Made by a program: the position numbers and the translations under genes
Part shown: positions 1 to 7,801 of the stretch, in pieces
Position numbering within the stretch: position 1 is the stretch's first letter
How the letters are laid out: every line of letters starts with the position of its first letter
The notes under the pieces: model-generated
What the model was told of the DNA's origin: nothing
The model's input: the letters and a program-made list of their open reading frames with translations, nothing else
Database searches by the model: none
NCBI GenBank assembly: GCA_009746045.1
Contig: RPFO01001530.1
Coordinates: 1 to 32,553 of the forward strand
Reading direction: 5' to 3'
From: Mesostigma viride
Lineage: Eukaryota; Streptophyta; Mesostigmatophyceae; Mesostigmatales; Mesostigmataceae
DNA: 32,553 nucleotides

Positions 1-79
1 CCGAAGAGACGAGAAGTGGCGCCTGCGACCTGGTGACGCCGCTCTTTTTCAGGCCCCCGTTCGCAGTCGCGCGCGCTAG

Positions 80-277
80 TCGCCCCGGTTGGCGAAACGG
101 GGGATCGCGATCTCGACAGGGTCGGCGTGTCATCTGAAGCGGCGCAGCGAGACGCTGAAGGCCATCGGACTGCCGCGGAAGCTGGAGATGGGCACGGTCC
201 GCATCGGGTTGAGCGCGTTCACTTCTTATTCCGAGTTACGTGAATTGATAAACCGGATTTTTGACTCGGGTTCATGA
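80..277 (+). pseudogene. C-terminal fragment of a NifS-like cysteine desulfurase
   Basis: The frame is open from 80 after a stop at 77-79 and has no ATG start (first usable codon TTG at 89). It reads as the extreme C-terminus of a class V aminotransferase of the NifS/IscS type: KRGIAISTGSACH matches the conserved loop carrying the persulfide cysteine, followed by TLKAIGLP and MGTVRIGLSAFTSYSEL. NifS enzymes are PLP enzymes of about 380-400 residues that release sulfur from cysteine, and NifS-like genes are known in some large DNA viruses. Only about 65 residues are present and the upstream 79 bases do not supply the rest in any frame, so it is either truncated or broken by another frameshift near the window edge. 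Its 3' end overlaps the convergent coiled-coil gene by 59 bases. Confidence 0.55.
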
Positions 278-1655
278 AATATTTGATGTAGGCCATGGTG
301 CCAGCGACGCCGTGGGGTAGTAGAAACTTCAACAATTCGGCTGGTAGTTGTCCCAGGTCTTCGAGCATTCCGCGGATTTCCGCTAATCGATTATCGGTCT
401 CTTCGGGGGGCGCCATGACGTGTCCTCCCATCCTGCGACCTCCCAACCTTCCGCGAGTTGTAATGCCCTGCGTGATCGCGTCCGTGTTTGCAGCATCCAA
501 TGACGCGCCTTCTGAATTGTTTTTGTCGGACTCTGTACCCTCCGTAGGCGTTTTTTCGTCCTCTTCTTCGGTCTCTCGTAAAGGTGCTTTGCCCTTGTCT
601 TTCGTTATTGTGTCCTTTGGGGTTTCACTGATGACCTTTTGGGGCACTGTGTCTTCGTGCGGTCTTGCCGTGTATGTCTTTTGACCACTTCCTTCGGCGA
701 CGCTGGTCCCAGTCGCGTAGTCGTTGAACCACAACCACGGGACGGGTTCGAACGGCGACGTCTGTATCGCCGTGCCTGGGGACCTGCGTATACTTCCACC
801 TCCTTGGTCAGGCTTAGGGTTGTCTTCATCGTCCGTTGGCGGTCGCCACTCTCCTGCCCCCCCTCCGAAGTGTTGGAATCGTTGGAAATGGCCCATAGCT
901 TGCTGCGATAATGGCAGAATTCGTGTTAGTCCTTCCCAAACATTTTTCATAAATGTTTTTCGGTCGTCATCGTCGGGATGCAATCCGGTTTTTTCGTCGA
1001 GTATGTGCAACAAATCATCCTCGATCTCTCTAACAAGGGTTTCACGTTCTTTCTCGAGTCGCTCGATCTCGTTTCGAGAGTCGTCGCCCGCATTCGTCTG
1101 AGCATCGTACAGCTCCCTTGATATATTCGTTAACGCGTTAAACTTTGGCTCTTCAATATATCCTCTAAAAATGCGCGTGGCAGCATCGACTGCGTCCTGC
1201 AATGCCGCAGATTCCTTTTGATAGGCAGCGTTTTCTTCTAGTTGGTTCGATATGATCTCTTCAAGCAGCCGTTGTTGAGCCACGAGATCAGCCTGTATCG
1301 CATCGCGTTGTCCCTTCACGCGTTTCAACTCACCGGATACATCGTCCAACTCTTCTGATCTCTTCTTTAATGCCTCCTCTAATTTTTTTTTTTCAGTAGT
1401 TGCGTTTCTCATGGTATTTTGGAGAGCTTCCATCTGCATTGTAAGTCTTTTCTTCCTTTTATCCGTTGTTGTTTGTTGACTCTCCATGTTATCAAACAAT
1501 GTTTGGACAGCTATGTTGTGTTGTTTTACCTGTAATGGAGTCGGTTGTTCATTCATTGCTAATTGAAGGGCCGCAAATTTCGCTTTCTCGGTTTCGATTT
1601 GCCGATTGAGTTCCGCGATATTGTCCTCGCGTGCTTGTTTCTCCGAGCAGCGGAC
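219..1655 (-). CDS. Giant coiled-coil protein, C-terminal segment
   Basis: The first ATG in this frame is at 1556, but the frame stays open and heptad-like upstream to about 1655 (residues such as EKQAREDNIAELNRQIE), where it meets the end of the next segment in another frame. I read the two as one protein interrupted by one missing base near 1645-1655. The segment starts with more Lys/Glu/Gln coiled coil, then turns into a low-complexity Pro/Gly/Asp/Thr-rich stretch and ends with a hydrophobic patch (LLKFLLPHGVAGTMAYIKYFMNP). No enzyme motif is seen. A structural, virion or tethering role is only a guess from the coiled coil. Base composition is clearly AT-richer than the flanking genes. Confidence 0.7.
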   Translation of the reverse strand, partial: VRCSEKQAREDNIAELNRQIETEKAKFAALQLAMNEQPTPLQVKQHNIAVQTLFDNMESQQTTTDKRKKRLTMQMEALQNTMRNATTEKKKLEEALKKRSEELDDVSGELKRVKGQRDAIQADLVAQQRLLEEIISNQLEENAAYQKESAALQDAVDAATRIFRGYIEEPKFNALTNISRELYDAQTNAGDDSRNEIERLEKERETLVREIEDDLLHILDEKTGLHPDDDDRKTFMKNVWEGLTRILPLSQQAMGHFQRFQHFGGGAGEWRPPTDDEDNPKPDQGGGSIRRSPGTAIQTSPFEPVPWLWFNDYATGTSVAEGSGQKTYTARPHEDTVPQKVISETPKDTITKDKGKAPLRETEEEDEKTPTEGTESDKNNSEGASLDAANTDAITQGITTRGRLGGRRMGGHVMAPPEETDNRLAEIRGMLEDLGQLPAELLKFLLPHGVAGTMAYIKYFMNPSQKSGLSIHVTRNKK

Positions 1656-3250
1656 TCGAGTTTATGTTGTGCAGCTAGAAACTTGCTGTTTTCTGCAGCC
1701 ACGTTCTCTTTCAGTTGATCGATTTCACCACGCAGAACGGTTTCTCGTTCCTCAAACTCAGATGTCTTTCCATCTATGACCGATTTTAACTGTTGTAGTT
1801 CTTCCAAAAGAGCCGATTCTCTCGCGCCGGTTTCTTGCAGACGATTGTTATAATCCGCCTTCATTTGTGACGATAGTTCTTCATCCTCTGCGATCTTGCT
1901 CATCAGTTGGCTTATTTGTTTGTTCAATCGTTGAACATCTTCTGATTGCGCTTGAGTGGTCTGTCTATTGTCGCTTTTGAGCCTACTCAGCTCCTCCGTC
2001 GTATCTATCAACCTTTCCTGTAGATTGTTTAACAACGCATCCTGCTCCTCTGTCTGACGCTCAAGTGATTGTTTGGTATCAGACCATATTTTCAATTCTC
2101 GCGTAAGTTGTTCGCGCGATTCTCGCAACTTTTTTTGGAGATGGTGTATATGTCCAGTGTTATCCGTGCGCCATCGTGTTATTTCTTTTTTAAGTTTTGT
2201 TTTGATAGAATCTTTGTCCTTTGCCAATTTGCTCAAGCGTTCCTTCAATTTGCCTATCTCAACCATCGATTCTTGTCGTGCGTTTCTAAGTTCGTCGATC
2301 AATCTCTGTGACTTCTGATGCTCCTGTTCCTGTTCGCCGAAAGTGTGTATCAGCTTCTGGTGTTGTTTCTCTAATTCCGACGCTTTATCGGATGCCTTGC
2401 GATTTCTCTCTTCGATTTGACGGATAGTTATTTCGTATTGTCTCTTTTGTACATCAAGCACACGCTCGTGCTCGGCTTGAAATTCTGCCATCTCTCGTAT
2501 CTTTTCGCGGATGGCGTGGTCTATACTATCTCTTGCGTTTTTTTCGGATGCCTCCTTTTCGATAGACAACTTCTCCAATTGAGAACGGAATTCTGCGATC
2601 TCTTGCTCATACGCGGTCTGCGCGTTGTCCTGGGCGGCCTGGAATTCTTTTTTCAATGAAAGGACCAATGCCTCACCTTTTCCTACCGTCTCTTTCAATT
2701 CTTTTCGGAGGTTTTCGCTGTTGATCCTCTCACTGTCTAGTTGGCTATTAACCTCCTCCAAACGTTTCCGTAACGCCTCATTCTCACTCATCGCTCTTGA
2801 CTTCACCTTATCTCCGTTGGCCGTCAGTTGGCGAATGCGGGCCTCGAGAGATTCCTTTTCGATGCTCAGTGTTGACAAGGTTTCGGCGAGACGGGCGATT
2901 TCTGCTGATTCTGCATTCCAATCTGCCTTGACGCGTTGGATTAACTTGTTGTTGACCTCTCGCAACTTCACGAGTTCCTCCGTCGTTCGATCCGCTTCCG
3001 ACTTAGCAAGATCTCGCTCGTTCATCAATTTGTCCAATTGCTGGTCGTACTCACGCGCCAAACGAGCCTTTTCTTCTTCGTGTCTCTTCTCCATCATGTT
3101 TCGTTCTTTGGCTATTTCCTCGTCTGTTTTTGTTTGCCAAGTAGCTAACGCCTCGCCGAGTTTTCGACGATAGTCGTCCTCTTCTTTTAAAATCCTTTGA
3201 TCGTATTCGGCCTTCAATCGGTCTTCGATCTCGGCTCTTATGCGGTCTTC
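1643..3250 (-). CDS. Giant coiled-coil protein, central segment
   Basis: About 520 residues of almost uninterrupted alpha-helical coiled coil rich in Glu, Lys, Gln, Arg and Leu, with SMC/myosin-rod-like composition but no ATPase head or Walker motifs. The first candidate start in this frame is a TTG at 3217. The frame is open and still charged upstream to about 3250, where it joins the N-terminal segment if one A is missing from the AAAA run near 3260. The last 34 residues before the stop at 1559 are off-frame translation past the second shift. Similarity to any family would be compositional, so no function is assigned. Confidence 0.75.
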
Positions 3251-3453
3251 TTCGGTTGTTTTGCGCGAGGGGGCGCTGTCATTCCGGCCACGACGGACTT
3301 GGGCGCGTCGTCATCGGAATCCGCGACGTCGACCTCCTCGCTCTTGATCATGTCCAGATCGGACGGACGGTGCCAAGGGTCATAAGCGCGCACCCCGTTG
3401 ACGACCCCTCCGATGAGGAAGTCGTCCGAGGGTCGGAACCAGGTGTGCATCAT
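3238..3453 (-). CDS. Giant coiled-coil protein, N-terminal segment
   Basis: Starts with ATGATG at 3453 and encodes a non-coiled N-terminus (MMHTWFRPSDDFLIGGVV...) followed by an acidic stretch (SEEVDVADSDDD) and a short basic Pro-rich linker. The frame ends at 3238, but a one-base shift near 3250-3262 leads straight into the coiled-coil frame, giving a combined protein of about 1078 residues (219-3453). A GTATAGTA box lies about 17 bases upstream of the start on the minus strand. It could instead be an independent 71-residue gene. The lack of another good start for the coiled coil favours one gene. Confidence 0.55.
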   Translation of the reverse strand: MMHTWFRPSDDFLIGGVVNGVRAYDPWHRPSDLDMIKSEEVDVADSDDDAPKSVVAGMTAPPRAKQPKKTA

Positions 3454-3530
3454 AATGCGTGAGGGGTATTACTATACGGTTCGTTCTTTTTATCCGCGCG
3501 AACATCCGCGCTTCTCGCGAGGAGCCCGAT

Positions 3531-4034
3531 ATGACATGTGACGGGTCCTGTATCCGTCGCTCCGTCTGCGCGTCTTGTCGCCCTCGTTTCCGCCACGTGT
3601 CCAGAGTCCGAGAGAGAGGGGTTCCGGACTTCGCGCTCGCGTGTGATAGGGTCGGCGTCTCGCCTCTGGACGGCGCCGATCTGATGCTCAAGTATCTCTG
3701 CCGCACGTGCTCGACGCCCGTCGACCTCGTGACGTATGTGACGCGAGCTCTCATCGCGACCGCGTCCTTCGAGGACGGGTTCGAGGAGATTTTGAAGAGG
3801 TACCACTCCCGCGACAACTACAACGCCGTCACGGACGACATCTGCGCCGTGGCGTCCTTTTGGCGGTTCTGGGAGTCCCAAAGGCTCGCGACGCGAGCGA
3901 CCGTCGCCGACCAATGCGCCGAAGCCGTCGTCGCAGCTAGGACAGCGAAGCCCGTCGCATCGCTGGCCCGTCTCTGCGTCCCGCGCTTGTCGACCGCCGA
4001 TCTGGCGGCCGCGCGAATGTACGGCTTGGCGTGA
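3531..4034 (+). CDS. Cys-rich protein of unknown function
   Basis: 167 residues from ATG 3531. The same frame is open upstream to a GTG at 3459, but no ATG is found there. The N-terminus carries Cys3, Cys7, Cys13 and Cys16 and a second pair at Cys57/Cys60 (LCRTC), a pattern that could bind zinc. The rest is predicted helical, with FEDGFEEILKRY and an aromatic stretch SFWRFWESQR. No family is recognised. It converges with the next minus-strand gene, and the two 3' ends overlap on paper by 98 bases. Confidence 0.6.
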   Translation: MTCDGSCIRRSVCASCRPRFRHVSRVRERGVPDFALACDRVGVSPLDGADLMLKYLCRTCSTPVDLVTYVTRALIATASFEDGFEEILKRYHSRDNYNAVTDDICAVASFWRFWESQRLATRATVADQCAEAVVAARTAKPVASLARLCVPRLSTADLAAARMYGLA

Positions 4035-4491
4035 CCTCGGCGTCATACGCGTCCGTCTCCTCGTGCAGTTTTAGGCGTAACAGAGATCGCATGTGAGCGA
4101 CGAACGGCGGCGTTGTGTACGCCGCGCTGCCGTACGGACTCCACAGGTCTTCCATGATGTCGAACGTCTCCACGTCGAACCCCGCGCAACACGCGCGGAC
4201 GGTCCGGATGGTACTTGGATCGACCTCTTCCCCGTCGCGGCGGAACAAAAACAGGTACTTGCGGTACCGCGGGAACCTGCACGCGTCTTTCAACAGTTGT
4301 CCGAGTCCGGTCGTCCATTCCCGCGCCTCACGGACGTCCACGAGCGCGGAGACAGGGTCGTGCACGACCGCCGACCCGAACGTGGCGTCAGTTGATCCTA
4401 TGACGCACAGGATCCGGCGGGAAATGTCGTGCTCGGACGAGAGACACGCGGCAAGGACGTCCAGTTCCCACTGTTGGATCGTCTCGGCCAT
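3937..4491 (-). CDS. Unknown protein, convergent with the Cys-rich gene
   Basis: Start chosen at ATG 4491 (MAETIQQWELDVLAACL), because the frame upstream would overlap the divergent small membrane gene. About 184 residues. The first 140 or so look like a compact globular domain with no recognised motif. The last 35 are Arg/Ser/Pro-rich and lie opposite the 3' end of the plus-strand gene, which suggests the true end is near 4045 and that a missing base there extends the frame artificially. Only 24 bases separate its start from the ATG at 4516, so the two must share a promoter region. Confidence 0.55.
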   Translation of the reverse strand: MAETIQQWELDVLAACLSSEHDISRRILCVIGSTDATFGSAVVHDPVSALVDVREAREWTTGLGQLLKDACRFPRYRKYLFLFRRDGEEVDPSTIRTVRACCAGFDVETFDIMEDLWSPYGSAAYTTPPFVAHMRSLLRLKLHEETDAYDAEVTPSRTFARPPDRRSTSAGRRDGPAMRRASLS

Positions 4492-4515
4492 TTTATCGCT
4501 TCCTAATGATACAAT

Positions 4516-4755
4516 ATGTCTCGCTTCGGTGTCGTGCTCGTGGAAGCGCTCGTGGTGTCGGCGGCGATGACGGGAGTCATGGCCCTCGCGCGACATCTTC
4601 ACAAGAAACACGACGAGGAGTCCGCGGCCAAGGAGAACGGCGTCTTCCTGCAAGTGGCGGTTTCTGCGGCCCTGCTCCACGTCTTGTTCGAGGCCATGGG
4701 GTGGAACCGCAAGTTTTGCGTGCGAATGGGCGCGACCGGGCGATTATCGCCGTAA
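4516..4755 (+). CDS. Small two-span membrane protein
   Basis: 79 residues with two hydrophobic helices (about 4-26 and 42-60) joined by a charged loop (HLHKKHDEESAAKE). The second helix ends in LLHVLFEAMGWNRKFC. A small membrane protein ending in a His-xxx-Glu-xx-Gly-x-Asn-x-aromatic-Cys signature recurs, as I recall it, in many giant and algal viruses, and this protein resembles that pattern. Function unknown; a virion-membrane role is an inference. It starts a two-gene plus-strand run with the membrane protein at 4772. Confidence 0.65.
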   Translation: MSRFGVVLVEALVVSAAMTGVMALARHLHKKHDEESAAKENGVFLQVAVSAALLHVLFEAMGWNRKFCVRMGATGRLSP

Positions 4756-4759
4756 GGGA

Positions 4760-4767
4760 GTATAAGG
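4760..4767 (+). promoter_or_regulatory. GTATA box before the gene at 4772
   Basis: GTATAAGG begins 12 bases before ATG 4772, in a 16-base gap between two genes. The same GTATA core recurs just upstream of seven other starts in this window. Confidence 0.4.
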
Positions 4768-4771
4768 ATCG

Positions 4772-5075
4772 ATGATTCTACCGCACCTATCCTTCGCGGT
4801 CCTGCTCGTGCTGTCCATCTGGGTCGCGTCGACCGCGATCGATTCCGACCGGCCCGACGTGCTTCTAAAAGGAACGTTGTGCGACGGGACTCGCGTCGTA
4901 CTGCGTTCCGACAAACCTCATAGGTACGTTCCACTGGAAGATGACGTCATCCAGAACGACACGACGACCCGACTCGGATGTGTCGTCCTCTTCCTACTCG
5001 TCGTCATCCTGGCCGTCGGATGGCGGATGTGGTTCCGCCCTCCTCGCAATAAAAGCGTGCAGAACTGGATGGCCT

Positions 5076-5077
<2 letters not shown>
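4772..5077 (+). CDS. Predicted membrane protein with a short lumenal loop
   Basis: 101 residues. A hydrophobic N-terminus (about 5-22) could be a signal anchor. It is followed by a polar domain of about 45 residues with one possible N-glycosylation site (NDT), a second membrane helix (about 68-86) and a short basic tail. No family recognised. An AATAAA (5049-5054) lies inside the 3' end of the gene, and the stop is followed at once by a (CT)n tract that leads into the next gene. Confidence 0.6.
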
Positions 5078-5111
<34 letters not shown>

Positions 5112-5126
5112 TCTCTCTCTCTCTCT
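5078..5126 (+). repeat. (CT)n microsatellite upstream of the gene at 5133
   Basis: About fifteen CT units (5078-5107), a short ACA interruption, then about eight more (5111-5126), ending 6 bases before ATG 5133. It starts right after the previous stop codon, so it forms nearly the whole intergenic gap. A similar (CT)10 tract precedes the gene at 16803, so it may act as a pyrimidine-rich leader or promoter element. Confidence 0.85.
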
Positions 5127-5132
5127 TCGAGG

Positions 5133-5516
5133 ATGAACGGCGTGCCCCAATACATCTACCAAAAAGAGATCGAGCTGGCGATCGCCCGTCGCAAGAAACA
5201 GCGACGTCTCACGAGGATCGCGCAACTCCACGCGCTCGACGACCAACGGGTCTCGGCGTGCGTGTTCTGCCGCCGCGAAGGGCTAAAGGAAGGGTGGAAG
5301 TTCCACGGGGCGTGGCAAGAAACCATCCCGCTCGACGAATCGCCCGCCCCTTGGCTCCTCGTATGTGGACCGTGCTACGACAAACGGTACGGCGTGGGCC
5401 GCGATGAATCGGACATGTTGAAGAACATGAAGGCCGCGCCGAACAAGAGGCTGCTATACCACCTCACCATACACAACGACGCCGTGTTCGTCATGAATTA
5501 CATAAGTGCCATTTGA
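5133..5516 (+). CDS. Small zinc-ribbon-like protein
   Basis: 127 residues from ATG 5133. The upstream frame runs through the CT tract and is not a credible start. A basic helical N-terminus (ELAIARRKKQRRLTRIAQL) is followed by two CxxC pairs, Cys43/Cys46 (CVFC) and Cys78/Cys81 (CGPC), spaced as in a treble-clef or zinc-ribbon fold. A conserved-looking WLLVCGPCYDKR sits around the second pair. No specific family recognised; nucleic-acid or protein binding is plausible for such a fold but unproven. Confidence 0.65.
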   Translation: MNGVPQYIYQKEIELAIARRKKQRRLTRIAQLHALDDQRVSACVFCRREGLKEGWKFHGAWQETIPLDESPAPWLLVCGPCYDKRYGVGRDESDMLKNMKAAPNKRLLYHLTIHNDAVFVMNYISAI

Positions 5517-5659
5517 GCCGCGAAAGAAGCCTTTATTATTTATGATGTAATAAATCATTCGTTTCCGCTTTCCATGCATGCATGCGTGCGGTTTTCGTGT
5601 CCATACATAGACAATTTATTAGGCCGTTTCATTAGGCCGATTGTTGCGCGCGCGGGGCG
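5517..5659. terminator. Convergent intergenic region with AATAAA signals on both strands
   Basis: This 143-base AT-rich gap lies between convergent genes. It holds AATAAA on the plus strand at 5549-5554 (33 bases after the stop at 5516) and AATAAA on the minus strand at 5615-5620 and 5532-5537, downstream of the minus-strand stop at 5660. A short inverted repeat (TTTAT/ATAAA) surrounds 5540-5554. It reads as a bidirectional 3'-end or polyadenylation region. Confidence 0.45.
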
Positions 5660-5860
5660 TCAATCGCCACCGTGATTCGCGGCGTTGTATCGTCGCTCGA
5701 ACTCGTCTAGGTGGAGCGGCGTAGGGTCGTTCCGCGGAACAGACGCCAAGAGTTCGCGCACTTCCGAAACAGGGAAGTAGGGCGACGAAAAGGCTTCTTG
5801 CGCTCTCCTGCGCCGATTCTCGCGGCACGATACGATGGGCGCCTTATCGGGGCAGTTCAT
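5660..5860 (-). CDS. Short hypothetical protein
   Basis: 66 residues from ATG 5860, charged, with no membrane segment or recognised motif. The sequence SSPYFPVSEVRELLASV...HLDEFERRYNA looks like two amphipathic helices. Its start overlaps the end of the upstream Cys-rich gene by 17 bases, typical of tandem genes on the same strand here. Moderate to low confidence because of its size. Confidence 0.45.
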   Translation of the reverse strand: MNCPDKAPIVSCRENRRRRAQEAFSSPYFPVSEVRELLASVPRNDPTPLHLDEFERRYNAANHGGD

Positions 5861-6209
5861 GGTCGAAGGGAGGAGGAGAGCTCGAGGAGGTGAGAGTGGG
5901 GAAGACCGGGTCGCTCGCGGCTTTTATGTCCTTCGTGATCGTGTCGTTTCTGCCGATCGTGTCGGTTCGATCGCGTTCGGCCGACAAGCGGTTGTAACCG
6001 TTTTGGATCGCGAACCTTCTGGCCTCCTTCACTCTCCGGACCATCACGTATCCACAGTGGCGACAGAGTCGGTTCATCCGCTCGCAGCAGTTGCCGCAGA
6101 GGTTCAGACAATCGGCGTGCTCGATGAGCTCGAGCTCCCCGATTCCCGGGCAGTCGTCGCCACCATGACGCCCGGGGGAGGGGTCGGGGTGGAAGCAGAT
6201 TCTCTCCAT
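5844..6209 (-). CDS. Cys-rich putative zinc-binding protein
   Basis: 121 residues. Eight cysteines lie in the first 52 residues (5, 20, 34, 38, 41, 42, 49, 52), the last four arranged as CC-x6-CxxC, suggesting one or two zinc sites. They are followed by a basic stretch (VMVRRVKEARRF) and a Ser/Pro-rich tail. The central part contains a short internal repeat (DTIGRNDTIT), encoded by two close copies of the 10-mer GATCGTGTCG. Not assigned to RING, FYVE or any named finger class. Confidence 0.6.
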   Translation of the reverse strand: MERICFHPDPSPGRHGGDDCPGIGELELIEHADCLNLCGNCCERMNRLCRHCGYVMVRRVKEARRFAIQNGYNRLSAERDRTDTIGRNDTITKDIKAASDPVFPTLTSSSSPPPFDHELPR

Positions 6210-6286
6210 GTCTCACTCGGAGTGCGGTCGAGTGTCGGCTCCGCGTTTTATCATTCCCAATGTGTCGGATCGTGTCGTCCCAGTGA

Positions 6287-6883
6287 TCACAGATCGGACG
6301 GCGCGGTCCAGAACGCGTAGGCAAATGTCTTGGTCGACGCGTCCGCCTCCTTCACGACCGTGATCCCCCACGATCCGCCGTCGAACACCGTGTGTTTCAA
6401 CGTCCGGGTCGGGAACCGGTCCGCGAAACGGCCGGAACGGCTCTCGGGCTTGATCGCCTGGAGCCACTTCTTCGAGAAGTACCCGTCATCCAACGCCGTG
6501 ACGACCTCCTTCTCCCTGGCTTCGGGCGTCGCGTCGGATTTCTCGGCGCGCGCCGCGTCCTCCGCCATGATGAAGCCGCCGTCGCTCTCCAACACGTACC
6601 ATTTCGGCAGCTCCTCGTCCTTGAACTCGAACGCCAGCTGAAACGGCCCACCGTTGAGTTTGGTCAACACCTTGGCGGCCTCCTCTTTCGGGATCGCGGG
6701 AATCTTGTCCTTCGTCACGCTCTCCCCGACGTACCATCTAGACCCGAGACAGATCTGCTCCTTCCACTTCGCCTCCTTGCACTCGCCGACCTCCGCCTCC
6801 CTCTCCTCCGCGACCTTGTACAGGTACCATCCGCCGGCTCCGAGTGCCACGCCGAGCGGGAGGAGCAGCAACGCCGCGCTCAT
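6287..6883 (-). CDS. Membrane-anchored protein of unknown function
   Basis: 198 residues with one N-terminal hydrophobic helix (about 2-22, LLLLPLGVALGAGGWYLY) followed by a charged soluble domain rich in Lys/Glu with several Trp (RWYVG, PKWYVLESDGG, WGITVV, FAYAFWTAP). Two cysteines soon after the membrane helix (CKEAKWKEQIC) could form a disulfide. The architecture, a short anchor plus a soluble domain, is common among virion membrane proteins of large DNA viruses, but no family is recognised. Confidence 0.65.
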   Translation of the reverse strand: MSAALLLLPLGVALGAGGWYLYKVAEEREAEVGECKEAKWKEQICLGSRWYVGESVTKDKIPAIPKEEAAKVLTKLNGGPFQLAFEFKDEELPKWYVLESDGGFIMAEDAARAEKSDATPEAREKEVVTALDDGYFSKKWLQAIKPESRSGRFADRFPTRTLKHTVFDGGSWGITVVKEADASTKTFAYAFWTAPSDL

Positions 6884-6917
6884 CTTTCACCCTGTCACCG
6901 TGTCGCCACAAAATAAA

Positions 6918-7385
6918 TCAGGCGATCGAACCGAACGGCGTCGCGTACCCCTCCTTGACCATCTCGTGGTTGACGTCGACCCCGTCCGCGTAGACGGTCG
7001 CGAGGACGCGGCCGAACGCGTCGAAACGGCCCATGCTCACGTCGACCAGTTTGGTGTTCGTGTCCAAGATCTTCTGCAAATCCGTCTGGGACAGGTCCAC
7101 GTCTCCGAGTTGCAAGACGCAGTTCGTCACCTTACGGATGAGCGCGTTGCGTGAGATCTTCGCTCGATATCGGATCTCGTCCCTGTCCAGATCGTGCACG
7201 CGAGGATTGATCTCGGGCGCGTTGATCCCGGCCAGGCGCAACGTCAACTTCTGAGGCTGCGAGGACCAGGGGAACATCGTCACGACGCGCGCCGTGTCGC
7301 CGTCGTAGCAACTGACGACCTTGCACTGCAGCCGGAGCCCCTGCAACGTGAAGCTGTGGACGTCGCTGTCCTTGATGGTTTCCAT
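6918..7385 (-). CDS. Staphylococcal-nuclease-like (thermonuclease) protein
   Basis: 155 residues from ATG 7385. An in-frame ATG at 7466 would add 27 residues but overlap the upstream gene by 77 bases, whereas 7385 leaves a 4-base gap. It carries the SNase OB-fold signature: YDGDT (27-31) for the metal site, RLAGINAPE with Arg50 and Glu58 matching the catalytic Arg and Glu, FDAFGRVLATVY with Arg126 matching the second catalytic Arg, and the closing VNHEMVKEGYA. All key residues appear present, so it is probably an active calcium-dependent nuclease. No signal peptide is visible with the short start. Role in the virus is unknown; nucleic-acid degradation is the family function. Confidence 0.88.
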   Translation of the reverse strand: METIKDSDVHSFTLQGLRLQCKVVSCYDGDTARVVTMFPWSSQPQKLTLRLAGINAPEINPRVHDLDRDEIRYRAKISRNALIRKVTNCVLQLGDVDLSQTDLQKILDTNTKLVDVSMGRFDAFGRVLATVYADGVDVNHEMVKEGYATPFGSIA

Positions 7386-7389
7386 GGTA

Positions 7390-7743
7390 CTAACGGACGC
7401 GACGTTTATTTCGCCTCCGGAGACGACCCTGACTCGTTCCGTGGCCGGGGTCTTCGTCGTCGTCATTTGTCGACGTCGACGTCCCCGTCGTCGTCGTCGT
7501 CGATGTCGTCGCCGTCGCGACGTCCTTCGTCGCGGGAGGAGGAGGAGGAGGAGGGCGGGGAAGGTCGTACGTGCGTCGGTCCACGTAGACTACCGTGGGC
7601 ACGTATCGCACGATGCGCACCTTGGGCTTGGCCGGGGCAGCCATGCGTCGGAGGTGCGTCACGCACATGTGAGAGCCTTTGGAATTCCGTTTGCACCGGG
7701 TCCCGGCTTTGGTCCGGGCGCAACACCGCACACGAGCCGACAT
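7390..7743 (-). CDS. Small protein with N-terminal Cys/His finger and basic tail
   Basis: 117 residues. The N-terminus has Cys7, Cys8, Cys17, Cys27 and His30 in the arrangement C-x-RTKAGTRC-x9-CVTH, resembling the short C-A-T-K-x-G-x-x-C...CxxH motif seen in small phage and giant-virus proteins. A run of eight prolines, a Thr/Ser-rich linker, an acidic patch and a basic C-terminus (RRRNKRR) follow. It lies directly upstream of the SNase gene on the same strand and is divergent from fibre gene 1, 58 bases away. DNA or RNA binding is plausible but not shown. Confidence 0.55.
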   Translation of the reverse strand: MSARVRCCARTKAGTRCKRNSKGSHMCVTHLRRMAAPAKPKVRIVRYVPTVVYVDRRTYDLPRPPPPPPPATKDVATATTSTTTTTGTSTSTNDDDEDPGHGTSQGRLRRRNKRRVR

Positions 7744-7761
7744 CCGTTACGTACGTGTGCG

Positions 7762-7801
7762 TTTTTTTTTCTCCTGCAAGGGTATAATACACTCACTAGA
7801 A
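7762..7801 (+). promoter_or_regulatory. Fibre 1 promoter region: T tract, GTATAATA, CTCACTAGAA
   Basis: In the 58-base divergent gap, a T9 tract (7762-7770) is followed by GTATAATA (7782-7789) and CTCACTAGAA (7792-7801), which touches ATG 7802. The same CTCACTAGAA follows a T10 tract before the VLTF3 gene, and ACTAGA abuts the MCP 1 start. The arrangement looks like a T-rich or TATA element plus an initiator with almost no leader. Confidence 0.5.

Noticed and set aside
1559-3217. SMC/Rad50-type ATPase for the coiled-coil gene
   Set aside because: No Walker A/B, signature motif or hinge; similarity would be coiled-coil composition only.
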